NCBI GenBank assembly: GCA_033675265.1
Contig: JAUJYZ010000209.1
Span: 769,501 to 833,500, forward strand
DNA from: Actinostola sp. cb2023
Taxonomy: Eukaryota > Cnidaria > Anthozoa > Actiniaria > Actinostolidae
Length of the DNA: 64,000 nucleotides
Direction: 5' to 3'
Below the pieces are notes generated by a model. The model saw only the letters and a program-made list of their open reading frames with translations, was not told the DNA's origin and did not search any database. Made by a program: the position numbers and the translations under genes. Below are positions 53,503-64,000 of the stretch, one piece after another; positions within the stretch are counted from its first letter, which is position 1, and every line of letters starts with the position of its first letter.

Positions 53503-54884
53503 TTAAAAATGATCCAAACAATGTTACGTTTTGGTTGGTCTTCCTAGCAATGTGTTGTGCATGAAGCCGATTCACTTCTTCCTCAGCTCGATGGAAAAAG
53601 GCGGGAATCCAAACGCGCTCGCGTCATGGTCGAAATATAACAATGATTCTGATTGGCCAGAGCAATATCTAGCGAGGAATTTGATTGGACAATACGACCC
53701 ATTAAGTGATATCGTATCACTTCACACTGATAGTGATAAACTACATTACTGTTTCTTCTTATATTTAGTTATACACGTTGTTTACGAAGGTTTCTACTGA
53801 TATTTATTTGGTTGATTTGTTTTATTTTATTGTATTATTTTTGTTTAGGATTGGTTCTGTCTTTTTGTGACAAGAAATCCTTTGCAATATAGATATAATA
53901 TACTATAACATTGATTTGTGAAATGTTCTCTTATAAGTCTCGCCTTTTGTTCATCTTCAACTACTTTTGTTGAACGAGCTGACGAACTACCTGTAACTCC
54001 ATGGAAGGTTGTTCTTGGGCAAGAGACATTGGATAAACTTGAATGTTTCGTTTAAAAACCAAGAGAATGGATCGCCTGTACTTTGAGATCCTCCAAGCGT
54101 ACAGCAAGGGGTTCAAAGATGAGTTGACATATAGGAAAGGTATACTAGAACGGTAGCATGCATAGTACCAACTCTTGGTCACACAGCTATTTAGTTAGTT
54201 CCAATCAATACCACTGTGAACCAAAAGCTGTAGGAAAAGATGAAGCCAAGGACAATATAGAATGCCGTCATTCCTATTCTTACTTCTCTTTGGAGTCGAA
54301 CCTTCTCAGATATCATGTGTCCTTTTTGAACAAATATTTTCCTTTTTGGTGCTCGTAGGAGCTTAGTTTTGACGGCGATGAACACTAACAGGTACAGAAT
54401 GACAATCAGGCACAGTGGGGCGACGAAAAAGCCATAGTAACTCATATTGGCGAAGGTTTCTTTGTCGAGGATAAGTTCTAAGAGACTCGCAATCAAACCG
54501 ACTATGCAACAGATAATGCAACAGGTTAGTGCTTTCTTGGGGGATAAGAAGCTGCGGTAGAAGAACGGGAAGGCGACGGCTAGGAAACGCTCGAAGGAGA
54601 ACGCCACCACCACCAGAATACCGCTTCTTACTGTGAACTGCGATAAGAGCTTCTCGTGTAGTAGTCCATGAGCCCAGGCACGAAATTTGGTCATTTAGTA
54701 CCACTCAGGGGGGCAAATTCTCGTATGCATTTTTCAATTCCCCAATGTCTGTAGTTGAGGTTAATATGTGATAGCTTCTTCAGTTTGGCAGCTTTCATCT
54801 TTTTTTCGAACATTTTTTACATGGTACTCCGACCTAAATCATGCCGTGCACAAAAAGCACCCAAATTAAACTTCTAGAGTTTTC

Positions 54885-55415
54885 ATCCAATAAAAATGAA
54901 ACTTGGCAACAGGACAGTACATGGGAAGTGAACAAATCGTATCATTTTTGTTTTTTGTTTTTAATGATTTTTGGTGGGAAAATGACGTCATGAACACGCC
55001 GAAAGTTTTTGAATTTCAAAAATATACCAATTTGATCATTGCATTCGAAAGAACATGTATAATGAGAGATATAACTGGAATAATACATCGGTTATCGTTA
55101 TTCTATCCAAAGATGTTAATTTTTGAAAGTTGAAATTTCCGCCATTTTGTGCTGTTTTTAGTAACAAAATGGCGGATTTTCAAATTTCAAAAAATCATAT
55201 CTTTGGATAGAATAGCGATAACTGAGATATTGTTTCAGTGATATCCCTCATTGTACATGTTCTTTCGAATGCAATGACCAAATTAGTATATTTGTGAATT
55301 TCAAAATTTGTTGGCGTGTTCATGACGTCATTTTCCCACCAAAAATGTTTTTTTTTTACAGATTTGTTGTCTTCTCGTGTACTGTCCTGTTGCCAAGTTT
55401 CATTTTGATTGGATG
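54885..55415. repeat. subterminal palindrome within the Academ-like element
   Basis: Inverted arms of about 240 bp: AAACTTGGCAACAGGACAGTAC, GGGAAAATGACGTCATGAAC and ATCTTTGGATAGAAT-type sequences mirrored around ~55150. It is either part of the transposon's subterminal structure or a nested foldback element. Confidence 0.75.
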
Positions 55416-55459
55416 TGACTTTTCACAGTTATATAGCAAATCTGCTCTATTATTGTCAC

Positions 55460-58155
55460 TCAGTAGACATCATCATCCTTGTCATCATCATCATCGACGT
55501 ACTGTACTTCGCAATCATTTGCTCGATTCTGACAGTCTTGAAGAGAGCACATATCGGTGCACTTCAGCCCATTTCGTATGCATGAACAGTTTGATGGCTG
55601 ACAAGATCGCTTACACTTGCATGACAACAATTGTAGAACAGCTGAGGGAGCAGGATCACCATCCATCCAGTCCACTGTAAGTCTGCTTGTGCCATCCTGG
55701 TCACTCTCTTGACACCAACCCAAGCCAACAGGTGAAGGTACATCTGGACAGGCAACTAAACATTGCCTCCACAACCTTGTCTGGTAATTTGCCCGTTGGC
55801 AGTGTTTCTGTAGACAGTCAGAACATGGAGGTAGCTGGTGCGAATCAATATCTCCTTTCTTTGCACAAAAAAGCATGTATCGAAGAGTGTTCACACTGTC
55901 TGTACCTGGTTTTGAGTTATATAACTGACAGATGAACCTTTCCAACTGCTGGAATAGACCAGGAGAAAGTTCCCATTGTGCTCCTAGTTGCTGTAATGCT
56001 ATTTGTGCATTTCTATCCCGTTTCAACATCTTCAAAGCACTCACTTTTCCCTTTCCGGCAAATGCACTGACCGTATCACATCCTGTGAGTGAATGCAATC
56101 CAGGAAGAGCCTTGCACGTCTCCTCTCCGAGCATCTCAGCAATCTTTGTAATGTCAACATACCTAGTACGTGTCTGTGTTCCACATTTCATGTATATTGA
56201 AGAGGGGATCTCGCACTGGAAAGCAAGACAAAGAATAAAAACATCTGTGTCTTCAGACACAATGATGACAGACTGGTATCTATCCTTTGCCGCATGGGCA
56301 CCATGAAGTAGAAGCCTTGTATCGGCTTCCTCTTGCGTTGATATAAGATCATCTACTACCTGTACTTGCTCTTGAGTTATCTTGACACACTGTTCTTCAC
56401 ATGCCACATACAGCACCTTCTGCTGAAGCCTTTGTCTGTATTTATCTGTCTGCCACTCAGCACACAAGAAACTTGTCAAAGCTTGCTTGTTACTTGCATC
56501 TGCAACAAATTTCCTCCATTGTTGCACCTTGTGACCAGGGTTGATGTTCCTATATCGAGTACCTGCTTCTGTAACTCTGTTCTGTCTCTCAGAGTTCTTT
56601 ATGGAATCTGATCTGTATACATCGAAGACAATATCGATTCTTGTGCTTTGATAGCTTTCGTTGAGTGCCATGTTCAGAAGGGCGTCTCCAACTTCTGAAA
56701 ACGTCTTATGGTCACCTTTGAGTCGCTGAACCAGGGCCATTCCATCAATTATTGTTGCTGATGGAAGAGGGATAATATCAACTGCAGGAACATTTCTTTG
56801 TAACTCCTTAGCAAGTGTAGCTTTGTTGGTCTTTCTCAGGGACCCGTCAGGCGTCGCTAGTGACCATGGCAAAGGTCCAAGTGGATGGACTAGCACTTCG
56901 TTCATACTCAGATTTCTGCTCTGTGCTATTACAATCATCTGGCCAAAGAGAACTCTGTCTGCTTTTAAAATTATCTCTTTACCATTCTCTTTGCGAAACG
57001 TCTTCTTCTTTATTAAATCACTGAAAGTTTTTAACTTTAATTTGGTCATTTTATGGTAGAAATCCAGTACAGGAGGAGAACTTTCGATGCGCTGCTGACT
57101 GAATTCTTGGTACGCTGTATTGCCCTTTTCTCTTGCAAGGAGCAGATGTTCCTGAACCTCCGGTGGTGCTACCTTCCCAGTAGATATGCTGACAAGCTCT
57201 TGAGTGTCAGGGTCAAAGGGATTGATCCATGTGTTCTCAAGTAAATCTACTAGAGACTTCACGTCTTCTTCATCTCGTGTAATGCGTGTGCCCTGAAGGT
57301 CTGTGTGGCCATAGAAAGACTTGAGATGCAGCATTTCTCGTAGGTTACTGAGGAATATGCTTCGGTATTCTGCAACCATGTAATAGCGGCTGACAGCTCC
57401 TGGCTTTAAACTGAAACCTTTTGTGCCACCAGGTGTTTGCGTGTCCTTGTTTACGGTTTCCTCACAAGTCTGGTCGACTGGGATCCTTCCAAATGGGTTG
57501 TTCTCGCCGATTTGCACAGAGAACCCGCCTGATGCGAGGTGGCTGTGAACATCTGGATGTTCTTGTTCAAGATGAGACATTTGAGAAAGATATGCTGTCA
57601 GGTACCTGGCATAATTTAAATTATTATATGCAAAACACCATGGGATCATCGCTCTTACAGCCGATAGATGTAGAGTCCAGTTTCCTTCTCTAGAAGCTCG
57701 AATCAGGTTCAGCATGATTTCTACCATATCTACATAGGTCATCCAGAACCCAGAGAGATTGCCATTGTCACACCTTAGGTAGTCAAGGTATACTGAAAAG
57801 AGCTCAGTAATGCAAAAGTATAAAGGACTTTGCATAGCCTTCTCGTATTCTTCATGACAAACATTTTGACATAGACCTTCCAAATCATCAATGGCATCTT
57901 GGACAATGTTGATCTTATCACTGTGAAATTTCTGAAGCCATGATATAAAACCCTTCCAAGCAACTCGCATCAGAGCCTCATACATTAGCTTGTGAAATCG
58001 AACGGCACGATTGTAACGATGACCATCCAGAACCCCATTCACTGATCCCTCGGCTATGACTCTTGCTTCTACACACAAATCTCTCAGTCCAGCATCTTGA
58101 AACCGTTTTCCAATCACTGCAAGTAAGGTGCAAATGGTATGAAAAAACCCCCATG
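55460..58155 (-). CDS. Academ-like transposase, C-terminal part with XPG-like nuclease and CXC domain
   Basis: It continues the N-terminal frame after a one-base shift in a T run (~58152): GVF then HTICTLLAVIGKRFQD. The open frame runs to 55460. An XPG/FEN1-like PIN region includes VFDVYRSDS, EEADTRLLLHGA, SEDTDVFILCL and LTGCDTVSAFAGKGKVSA (acidic active-site residues and a helix-turn-helix-like segment). Near the C-terminus CKCKRSCQPSNCSC and CTDMC form a tesmin/TSO1-type CXC cysteine cluster, followed by an acidic tail. The frameshift suggests a dead copy, unless it is a sequencing error. Confidence 0.78.
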
Positions 58156-60450
58156 CGAGGAACTATGTCCTTGAATTGCTCTTCTTTCTTCCAGATTATT
58201 TCAACAGCTTTCGAGTAGAGGGCCTGGTCAAATACAACTACAATGCTCTTCAGCAAAAGCGTGTCCTTGATCTTAACAGACTGCAATAGCACTTCGTGAA
58301 CAGTTGACAAATTAGTGGCAGGAGCATCAATTGTTGACAAATACCCAATATTATCCTGTGATACTGTCACGTCATCTCGGCATGAAATGTTGAAGCCGGT
58401 CCAACTGCTGATATTCTGATTGACTTCGGCATGCAGTCGAGCAAGTATCCACAGGAGATTCTTTTTCCAAGCATTGTACAGCACAGTTTCTGATGTCACT
58501 TCTATATACTTTCGCGATGGAGGTCCTACACGATTTCCAGCATTATACACAGGGAGAAGAGTTGGGGGCAATGTCACAGTCCTTTTTCTTGATTTTTCGA
58601 TAGCAGTATCTAGGCTTGACGGGAGGTGAGGACCAAAGACTTTGGGTTGCACTGCGATGCCGTTAACTCTGTGTGATGTTCCATCCCCAGAAAGTGTTTC
58701 CTCTAGCCTATCGATATTGTCCCATGCTAATGAGGTACAGACATGTGGATGGATATTCTCTGGTAGAACAGCTTTGTCGTCTGATGCCTTAGCCATCTTC
58801 TGCAAACACAAGGCGGTATCAATCTCTTCTAACTGTGTATATGAGATGCCATGACCAAAACGATTGATTATTTGTATCAGTTCAACATTATTAGTCAAGG
58901 ACTTGATGACGTATGGTAAAAGGACATGTTTTGGAGGCTTCTTTGCTCCGCAGCTTACTCCATATATGAAATCTTGACCAAAAGACTTGATTAACCGTTG
59001 GACTCTTAAAGATAGTTCTTTCTTGCTGTCTGTGTTACCGGTAAGGACGATACGTAGGAATGTTAAGAGGCAGTCTGGCAAGTCGATAGCACTGTCATGA
59101 AGCTCTGATGGTTTAGGGGGCCATGAGCTGTTAATTTCCAGCGTCTTGAGTTTCTCGCGAATGCATAAGGCAGCTTCAATTATGTGATGCTCGTTGTCGA
59201 TTGCTTTATCAATGAGGGTCTGCTTTTCTTGTAACTTCACATTTTCTCTTGCAAGCTGAACCACTGTGAGGTTGTCTGGAATAACAAGCATCTTTCTTTT
59301 TCCTTCTTCTACCGCTACAAAATGCAAGCCTTCACCAAACTCAGCCTCTAGTCTACGACGTACATGTTTCCTGGTGGATTCTTTCACTTCTTGGGTGCCT
59401 AATAGCATCATATTTGTTATCAGTCTCTGAGTCAAATCAGTTAGAGGTATAACCCTAGGTTGTTCTAGTAAGTCTGTCCTAATAAATTCAAAAAGCATAT
59501 CATATGCTTCAGATTCAAGAGTGTTGTAGTTAGCTGAGCTATCCTCTTGATCATGAAGGTTAGTGCTACTCTCTTTTCGTCTGGTATAAGTACGATAACA
59601 GGAGCGGTGATAATGTGCTTCAGCAGCAACAAGCTCTCTGGATACTAAAGCAATTATCCTCTCATCACATTTTTCAATTGCCGTCTTTCTTATGTTGTCA
59701 TCAGCTCGTAGATCTATGCATTTCACAATATTCTCTCGACTGTTTTCTCTCTTTACATATTTACTAGCCTTGTTACAAAATATACATACAGAATTATATA
59801 CTCTGCTAGAGCTTGGTGTTCCTCTAGTCGATGCCCTTCTATTTGCGTCATTTGCTTCACTGATGTTAGACTTCAGACTATCTAAACTTTTCTTCATAGT
59901 GAAAAGGCTTCGACATTTTCGATGGTAGAATACTGGAGGGACTTCATCTTCTTTTGTATTCACGGCAATGTCAAGGATGGGTTGATGATTTCTGATTTCA
60001 GCGGCTCTGAAAAGGACTTTCCATGAATTCAAATCTTGAGGTGAAGTAAGACTTTCGAGACTAGCAACAGATTCATAGTGAATTATACATGTTAAAGGAT
60101 GATCTTCTGCACAGAAACTTTTACTTTGATGATCTACATCTTTACTTTCTCGTTTTCTTTTCCCTAGAATAAATAGCAATATGAAACCAATACAGTTTAT
60201 AACTATATTCTACCAAGATATGACTGCTTCGTTAGATTAACTGATGCATCTCTATCAAGACTGTAAGTTTTAATCCTTTTTTTAACCCTTCCTTTTCTTG
60301 ATACCTATTAATATAATATCTGATGATTTTATCGATCCTTTTACTTTATCATATCATCACAATTGTATCAAACCATCAAATAAATTCGGATTTATATTTA
60401 GAGAGCAAAATATACCAACCTTTGATGGGAGCTGCCATCTTGAATCCCAT
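57978..60450 (-). CDS. Academ-like transposase, N-terminal part (before frameshift)
   Basis: A likely first exon 60450-60420 (MGFKMAAPIKG) joins an acceptor TTCTAG at 60164-60169 in phase 1, leading into GKRKRESKDVD. The frame then stays open to 57978. Two zinc-binding blocks are visible: CIIHYES ... FYHRKCRSLF and CIFCNKAS ... HYHRSCYRTYTRR. The later part contains GISYTQLEEIDTALC and SWTGFNI. After VPRMGVF (about 58155) the sequence leaves frame and the remaining ~45 codons are spurious. Nuclear DNA-binding and transposition role inferred. Confidence 0.75.
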
Positions 60451-61279
60451 AATGCACTGGGAACCATAATACTGCTTTATTGCTTATTATATCAACATTA
60501 TATACAAGAAAACCATTGCAAATGCAAAGCTGCAATCTTAAGAATACTACAATTGTGTTTATATCAGTGATATATCATTCTGTGGCAAACAAAGCTTTTA
60601 TTTACTCTTTATGAAAAATTATTAAAAACATGGTATTCTGTTGACTACACTGCTCTGATACAATAATGTTCACATGACACTTTTTATTGGAGGTTCAAAC
60701 TATCTAATGGTCAGATATGATCAATGTAGCTCTTGTAAGCATAACTCTTCGATATGGTTTGAATATTCGATTTAAAATCATGAAATACACTTGTTCTTAT
60801 ATCAGCCTCGTTTCCATGCTGAAGCAAGAAAATTAATATCTAATTATATCTCAAATATCCTTATAGCTGCCGAATTGAAAAGGCTATCACACCAATTTGT
60901 ACATACTTGGGGGTGATAAACAACATGATATCAATAGAATTTTGCCCCCCGATTTGGTACTGAAAAACTGCCTGGCTCATGGACTATAGTACGCCTTTGA
61001 TTTTGAAAGAATGGATTCCCATGTAATTGAGCAGACTAGACACGCCGACGTCCATAGCTGTAACGCTGCCCGTGAGGAAATCGGTCACCGCCAGGCAAGC
61101 AACATATGTAGCTGTGGTGTCCCTGAAGCACCGTAATGGGTTGTGATACATAGTGAAGAGGAGGACACCATTCGTTATCAACGTTAACACTGCTATGAAG
61201 AGCAGCGAGACACCAGTCCACAACAAAACTGTCTCTTTTAAATCGTCCATCTTGGCTGCTTTTCAAGTGACTGTGCAGG

Positions 61280-61415
61280 GGCGTAGCGTGCTTTTTTTGC
61301 AATGTACGCACATAGCAACGAGCGCCGAAGGCGTGAGCTTCTAGGGGGGTGAGGGGGCATGCCCCCCCTGAAAATGTAGAATTCTAGAGCCTTGGAAATA
61401 CCATTTTCTTCGTTT
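61280..61415. repeat. GC-rich interspersed repeat, copy 1
   Basis: GCGCCGAAGGCGTGAGCT ... GGGGGCATGCCCCCCCTGAAA, related to 62840-62935 in the same orientation. Family unknown. Confidence 0.55.
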
Positions 61416-61420
61416 TCCAG

Positions 61421-62514
61421 CAGAGGAGGTCTGAATAGTATCCCAGAATGCATTGCGTTTCGTATTATATTATCGTTTTTTCGTGACGTCATCACTTTCT
61501 CACAACCGGCAAGACGACAAGAAGTAATGGCGGCGTTTAGGCCTATTGCTGGATACTCAGCGCCCGTCTTCGATGATATTCGGTTATTATACGTTCACTG
61601 CGTATCAAAAGAAGAGTACTCGGTTTCCGTAACCGGCCTGGAAGGGCTTGAAGCTGTTTTTAGGATGGTTCACATCAGTTTTATCGACAAATTCAGCGAG
61701 AAACGTGTTGCGTTGGTCCCTTGCTCGACAATAGACCACAACTATTCGATGGACTCTCTCTTCAAAGGTGTCCGCAGCCCAGCGCTTGTTCGCCTAACAA
61801 CATCGTAACAGTTTACGTCGAGATGCACCAGTGCTTATCCTCTTCGCGGAACGCGCGTTTCTCTTTGGGTTTATGTGGCGTATTGCCCGTGCTAACATAC
61901 GTTCGCTTTGAGCTTTCATCCATAATTCTGAAAAAGTAAAAGTTTATATTAGTTACTGCCTTTTAGCGTATCTATTAGAACACAAGTTATTGATTTCAGC
62001 AACGAAAGAGTTGTTTTGTCACATGCCGTGACGCGTTGTCACGAATGCTTCAGAGCAATGAAATACGACCACAAGTGTCAAAACATGTCTAACTTCGGAG
62101 CCAGTAAAACTATCTAAAACGTGGAGTAACTTTGAGTAATTTTATATACAGACGTTCTCCAAGCCTTACAGTACGATAACGTGTTATTAAAATATAAAAT
62201 ACTCAAGTCAGTAATAAGAATAAAGCGGTTTTTGGTGAGCGCCTATCACTCAAATTTTCAAAGCGTAGTGAATACCCTTCGTAAGCTACTGATTTTTTCA
62301 AAAGACAGCGAGAAAATCATGAGATAAAGTCTTCAGGGAAGTAGTATTAATGCACTGCAAACATGTAATACAAATCTTACCTTCATTGCTGGCGATATTG
62401 CTAAAAAATCTTGCTTGTAAAACACTAACAAATCACATTCTTGAAGACTGGAAGCGTGAACTTCACAACATTTCTCCCGCAATGCATTCTGGGATACTAT
62501 TCAGACCTCCTCTG
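61421..62514. mobile_element. 1.1-kb TIR element with 9-bp target duplication
   Basis: Ends are inverted copies (CAGAGGAGGTCTGAATAGTA ... TACTATTCAGACCTCCTCTG, about 37 bp). GTTTTCCAG is repeated directly at 61412-61420 and 62515-62523. Nine bases fit Mutator-like elements; CAG ends with 8 bp would fit hAT. No transposase seen. Confidence 0.78.
61527..61808 (+). CDS. small ORF of unknown function inside the TIR element
   Basis: 93 codons from ATG (context AAGTAATGG) to TAA, opening MAAFRPIAGYSAPVFDD. I do not recognise it. Composition looks protein-like rather than repeat-derived, and it may be a captured host exon or a fragment of the element's own gene. Confidence 0.4.
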   Translation: MAAFRPIAGYSAPVFDDIRLLYVHCVSKEEYSVSVTGLEGLEAVFRMVHISFIDKFSEKRVALVPCSTIDHNYSMDSLFKGVRSPALVRLTTS

Positions 62515-62523
62515 GTTTTCCAG

Positions 62524-64000
62524 CGGACTTTCTCGCTACATAAATACATAGTAAAATGCATTTATCACTCAGTTTTATGGGGGGATTTATGTAAAGGTTA
62601 TATAAAGGATTCAGAAAAGGATTTATGTAAAGGTTGTGTAAATGATTTATGAGTATTGGTTAAAGGATTTATGTAAACAGGTTATATATACCGCTACCGT
62701 TATATATAGCGATATAATAACACGAGGCGAAGCCAGTTTTTTGGTATTTATTTTGTTTGAGACTGTACTAACTACAATCATCATTATACATGCCTACAAT
62801 GACTGACTGAAAGGGGAAATGTATTGGGGGACACAATCTGACGAGCGGCGAAGGTGCGAGCTCGTAGGAGGATGCGGGGGTATGCTCCCCGAAACTTTTT
62901 TGAGTTATAGGGTCTCCAAAATAGCATTTTCCTGCCTTCTGTGAGTAGTTTCCAGCAAGTAATCTGCCGTGAGCTGTTAAGATTTTGTCTTAGATTTCAT
63001 TTTATTTTAAATATTTTTATGTTTTTTATAATATTTAGTTCCAAGAGACCATAATACTAAGAGAGCGAATCTCGTACTGATGTGTGGCCCATGCTCGTGG
63101 CGCTAAATCTATTTTTAGTAAACCGGAAGGTGAGCACACTTCAGCGAAATCTGACTTCCGGCAGAAAAAACTCTTTCGGTAAAACGCCGGCTAGCTGTGA
63201 ATGTTGTTATTGCTGTTATCATAATGGTAAAATTAAAATTAAAACTCTTGCAACAAAGGACAAGACTGGAAGTAAAAACAAAAAAAACTGACTTCAAGTC
63301 CTAACTACGACTAGTCGTCGGTTTTTATTGCAAACTGGTTTTGAGAAACGACAACAATCAAGCGACAAGTTTTCAAACATCGCTAGGTAGAAATAGCACA
63401 CACTTTAATTTACAGTCGTTGGCGAAGAAAGAAAGATCTATACACGCTTACCTTCACCAATCTTGTTTGAATCACTCGTATTCGTATTAAAGCCGTGTTG
63501 ACTCAGTTTCACTTTCACTCTCAGGTTGTTGTTGTGTTGTTGTTGGGTTTTTTTAACTCCTAAAATACTCCTAGTGATGTACGAGTCACCAAACAGATCC
63601 AAAGAGATTCATAGTAAGCTTATGTGTTTCACTTTGAAGGAATAGTTTAGAAGATATTTTTCGTCTTTGAACGTGTTTTTGAAGCGGCTGTTCATCGTGC
63701 TATAAAACTGCGAAAACTCAAGGCCAAAAGCAAGCACATTTCTTTGTGAGTTGTGAAGCGAGGCCGAAGTTTCTTCTTTTTTCGTCGAATTCAGTACTTT
63801 CAATCCATAAGTCATCGATTCCATCTTTTCTTGTGAATACTCTCTAATTGTTCAAAGCAATAAACGAAGAACTGGAAGTACAAATATCAGCGACAATCAG
63901 CAGGCTTGTAGTTGTAGTTTTTGGTTTCCATGTGAGTTGGTCAATCCCGACTCACCATATGCAGGTGATGTTTTTTTTTACTCTTTTCAAACTTTACAAC
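62524..64000. other. no gene recognised; one GC-rich repeat copy
   Basis: Contains a second copy of the GGGGGTATGCTCCCC-type repeat at about 62840-62935. Short ORFs at 63082-63297 and 63609-63824 show no motif. Nothing else supported. Confidence 0.5.

Larger units (their letters stand above)
54662..60986 (-). mobile_element. Academ-like DNA transposon, 6.3 kb
   Basis: Terminal inverted repeat TAGTCCATGAGCC, with further similarity inward (TAGTACC/CAGTACC and GGGGGGCAAA). Flanked by TAG at 54659-54661 and 60987-60989 (3-bp target duplication). Encodes a zinc-finger plus XPG-like nuclease protein on the minus strand. A 3-4 bp target site and an XPG-type domain are, as I recall, features of the Academ superfamily; assignment is by these traits, not by a search. 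Confidence 0.75.
53961..61250 (-). pseudogene. class A (rhodopsin-like) GPCR, disrupted by a transposon and a frameshift
   Basis: 5' part 61250-60987: TM1 (LITNGVLLFTMY), TM2 (YVACLAVTDFLTG). 3' part 54661-53961: TM3 end with FERFLAV in place of DRY, TM4, TM5 (FFVAPLCLIVILYLLVF), TM6 (FYIVLGFIFSYSFWF), TM7 with NSSLNPLLYAW (NPxxY variant). The two parts are separated by the 6.3-kb element at 54662-60986; deleting it and one TAG copy gives KGVL-HEKLL in frame. There is a second lesion after TM6 at about 54190-54200, where a frame change and TAA separate TM6 from TM7. No cysteine is seen at the usual start of TM3. Ligand unknown. Confidence 0.85.

Overview
The window is animal nuclear DNA: interrupted genes with GT-AG introns, secreted multi-domain lectins, a rhodopsin-family receptor, Pol III tRNA clusters, a tRNA-derived SINE, a LINE tail, DNA transposons and very many minisatellites. 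Best guess is an invertebrate, probably an anthozoan cnidarian (receptor style, SINE style, lectin architecture). The species is not identified, and other repeat-rich invertebrates such as amphioxus are not excluded. All exon boundaries below were read by eye from splice sites, reading-frame phase and comparison of the two paralogues.

1-30 kb, minus strand: 'lectin gene A'. A signal-peptide exon at 29932-29995 is followed by about 30 exons that run leftward and leave the window. Order: CTLD1, CTLD2, CTLD3, F5/8 type C domain, CTLD4, LamG/pentraxin-like domain, CTLD5, SUEL galactose-binding lectin domain, CTLD6, CTLD7, CTLD8, CTLD9 and the start of CTLD10, with short Pro/Thr/Ser linker exons between modules. 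The intron that splits CTLD3 (16452-24096) holds a plus-strand tandem array of tRNA-Asp(GTC) genes, itself invaded by a solo LTR, a tandem pair of unclassified elements and a TTAA-flanked foldback element.

30.5-49.6 kb, plus strand: 'lectin gene B', a paralogue of A with the same module order, transcribed divergently from a start codon 556 bp away. Its 3' half has lost nine introns that A retains, parts are almost identical to A (suggesting gene conversion), and exons for half of the F5/8C domain and for CTLD4 are duplicated and damaged. The damaged exons could be skipped without changing frame.

49.6-54 kb: no gene seen; foldback elements, MITEs and simple repeats. 53.9-61.3 kb: a minus-strand class A GPCR gene cut in its coding sequence by a 6.3-kb DNA transposon. 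The transposon carries a zinc-finger/XPG-like nuclease transposase (Academ-like), and removing it plus one 3-bp target copy closes the receptor frame. 61.4-62.5 kb: a 1.1-kb terminal-inverted-repeat element with a 9-bp target duplication and one small ORF. 62.5-64 kb: no gene seen.

A recurring theme in both lectin genes is minisatellites whose repeat unit contains a splice site plus a few bases of the adjacent exon, so a gene's own 3' or 5' splice site is repeated tens of times.
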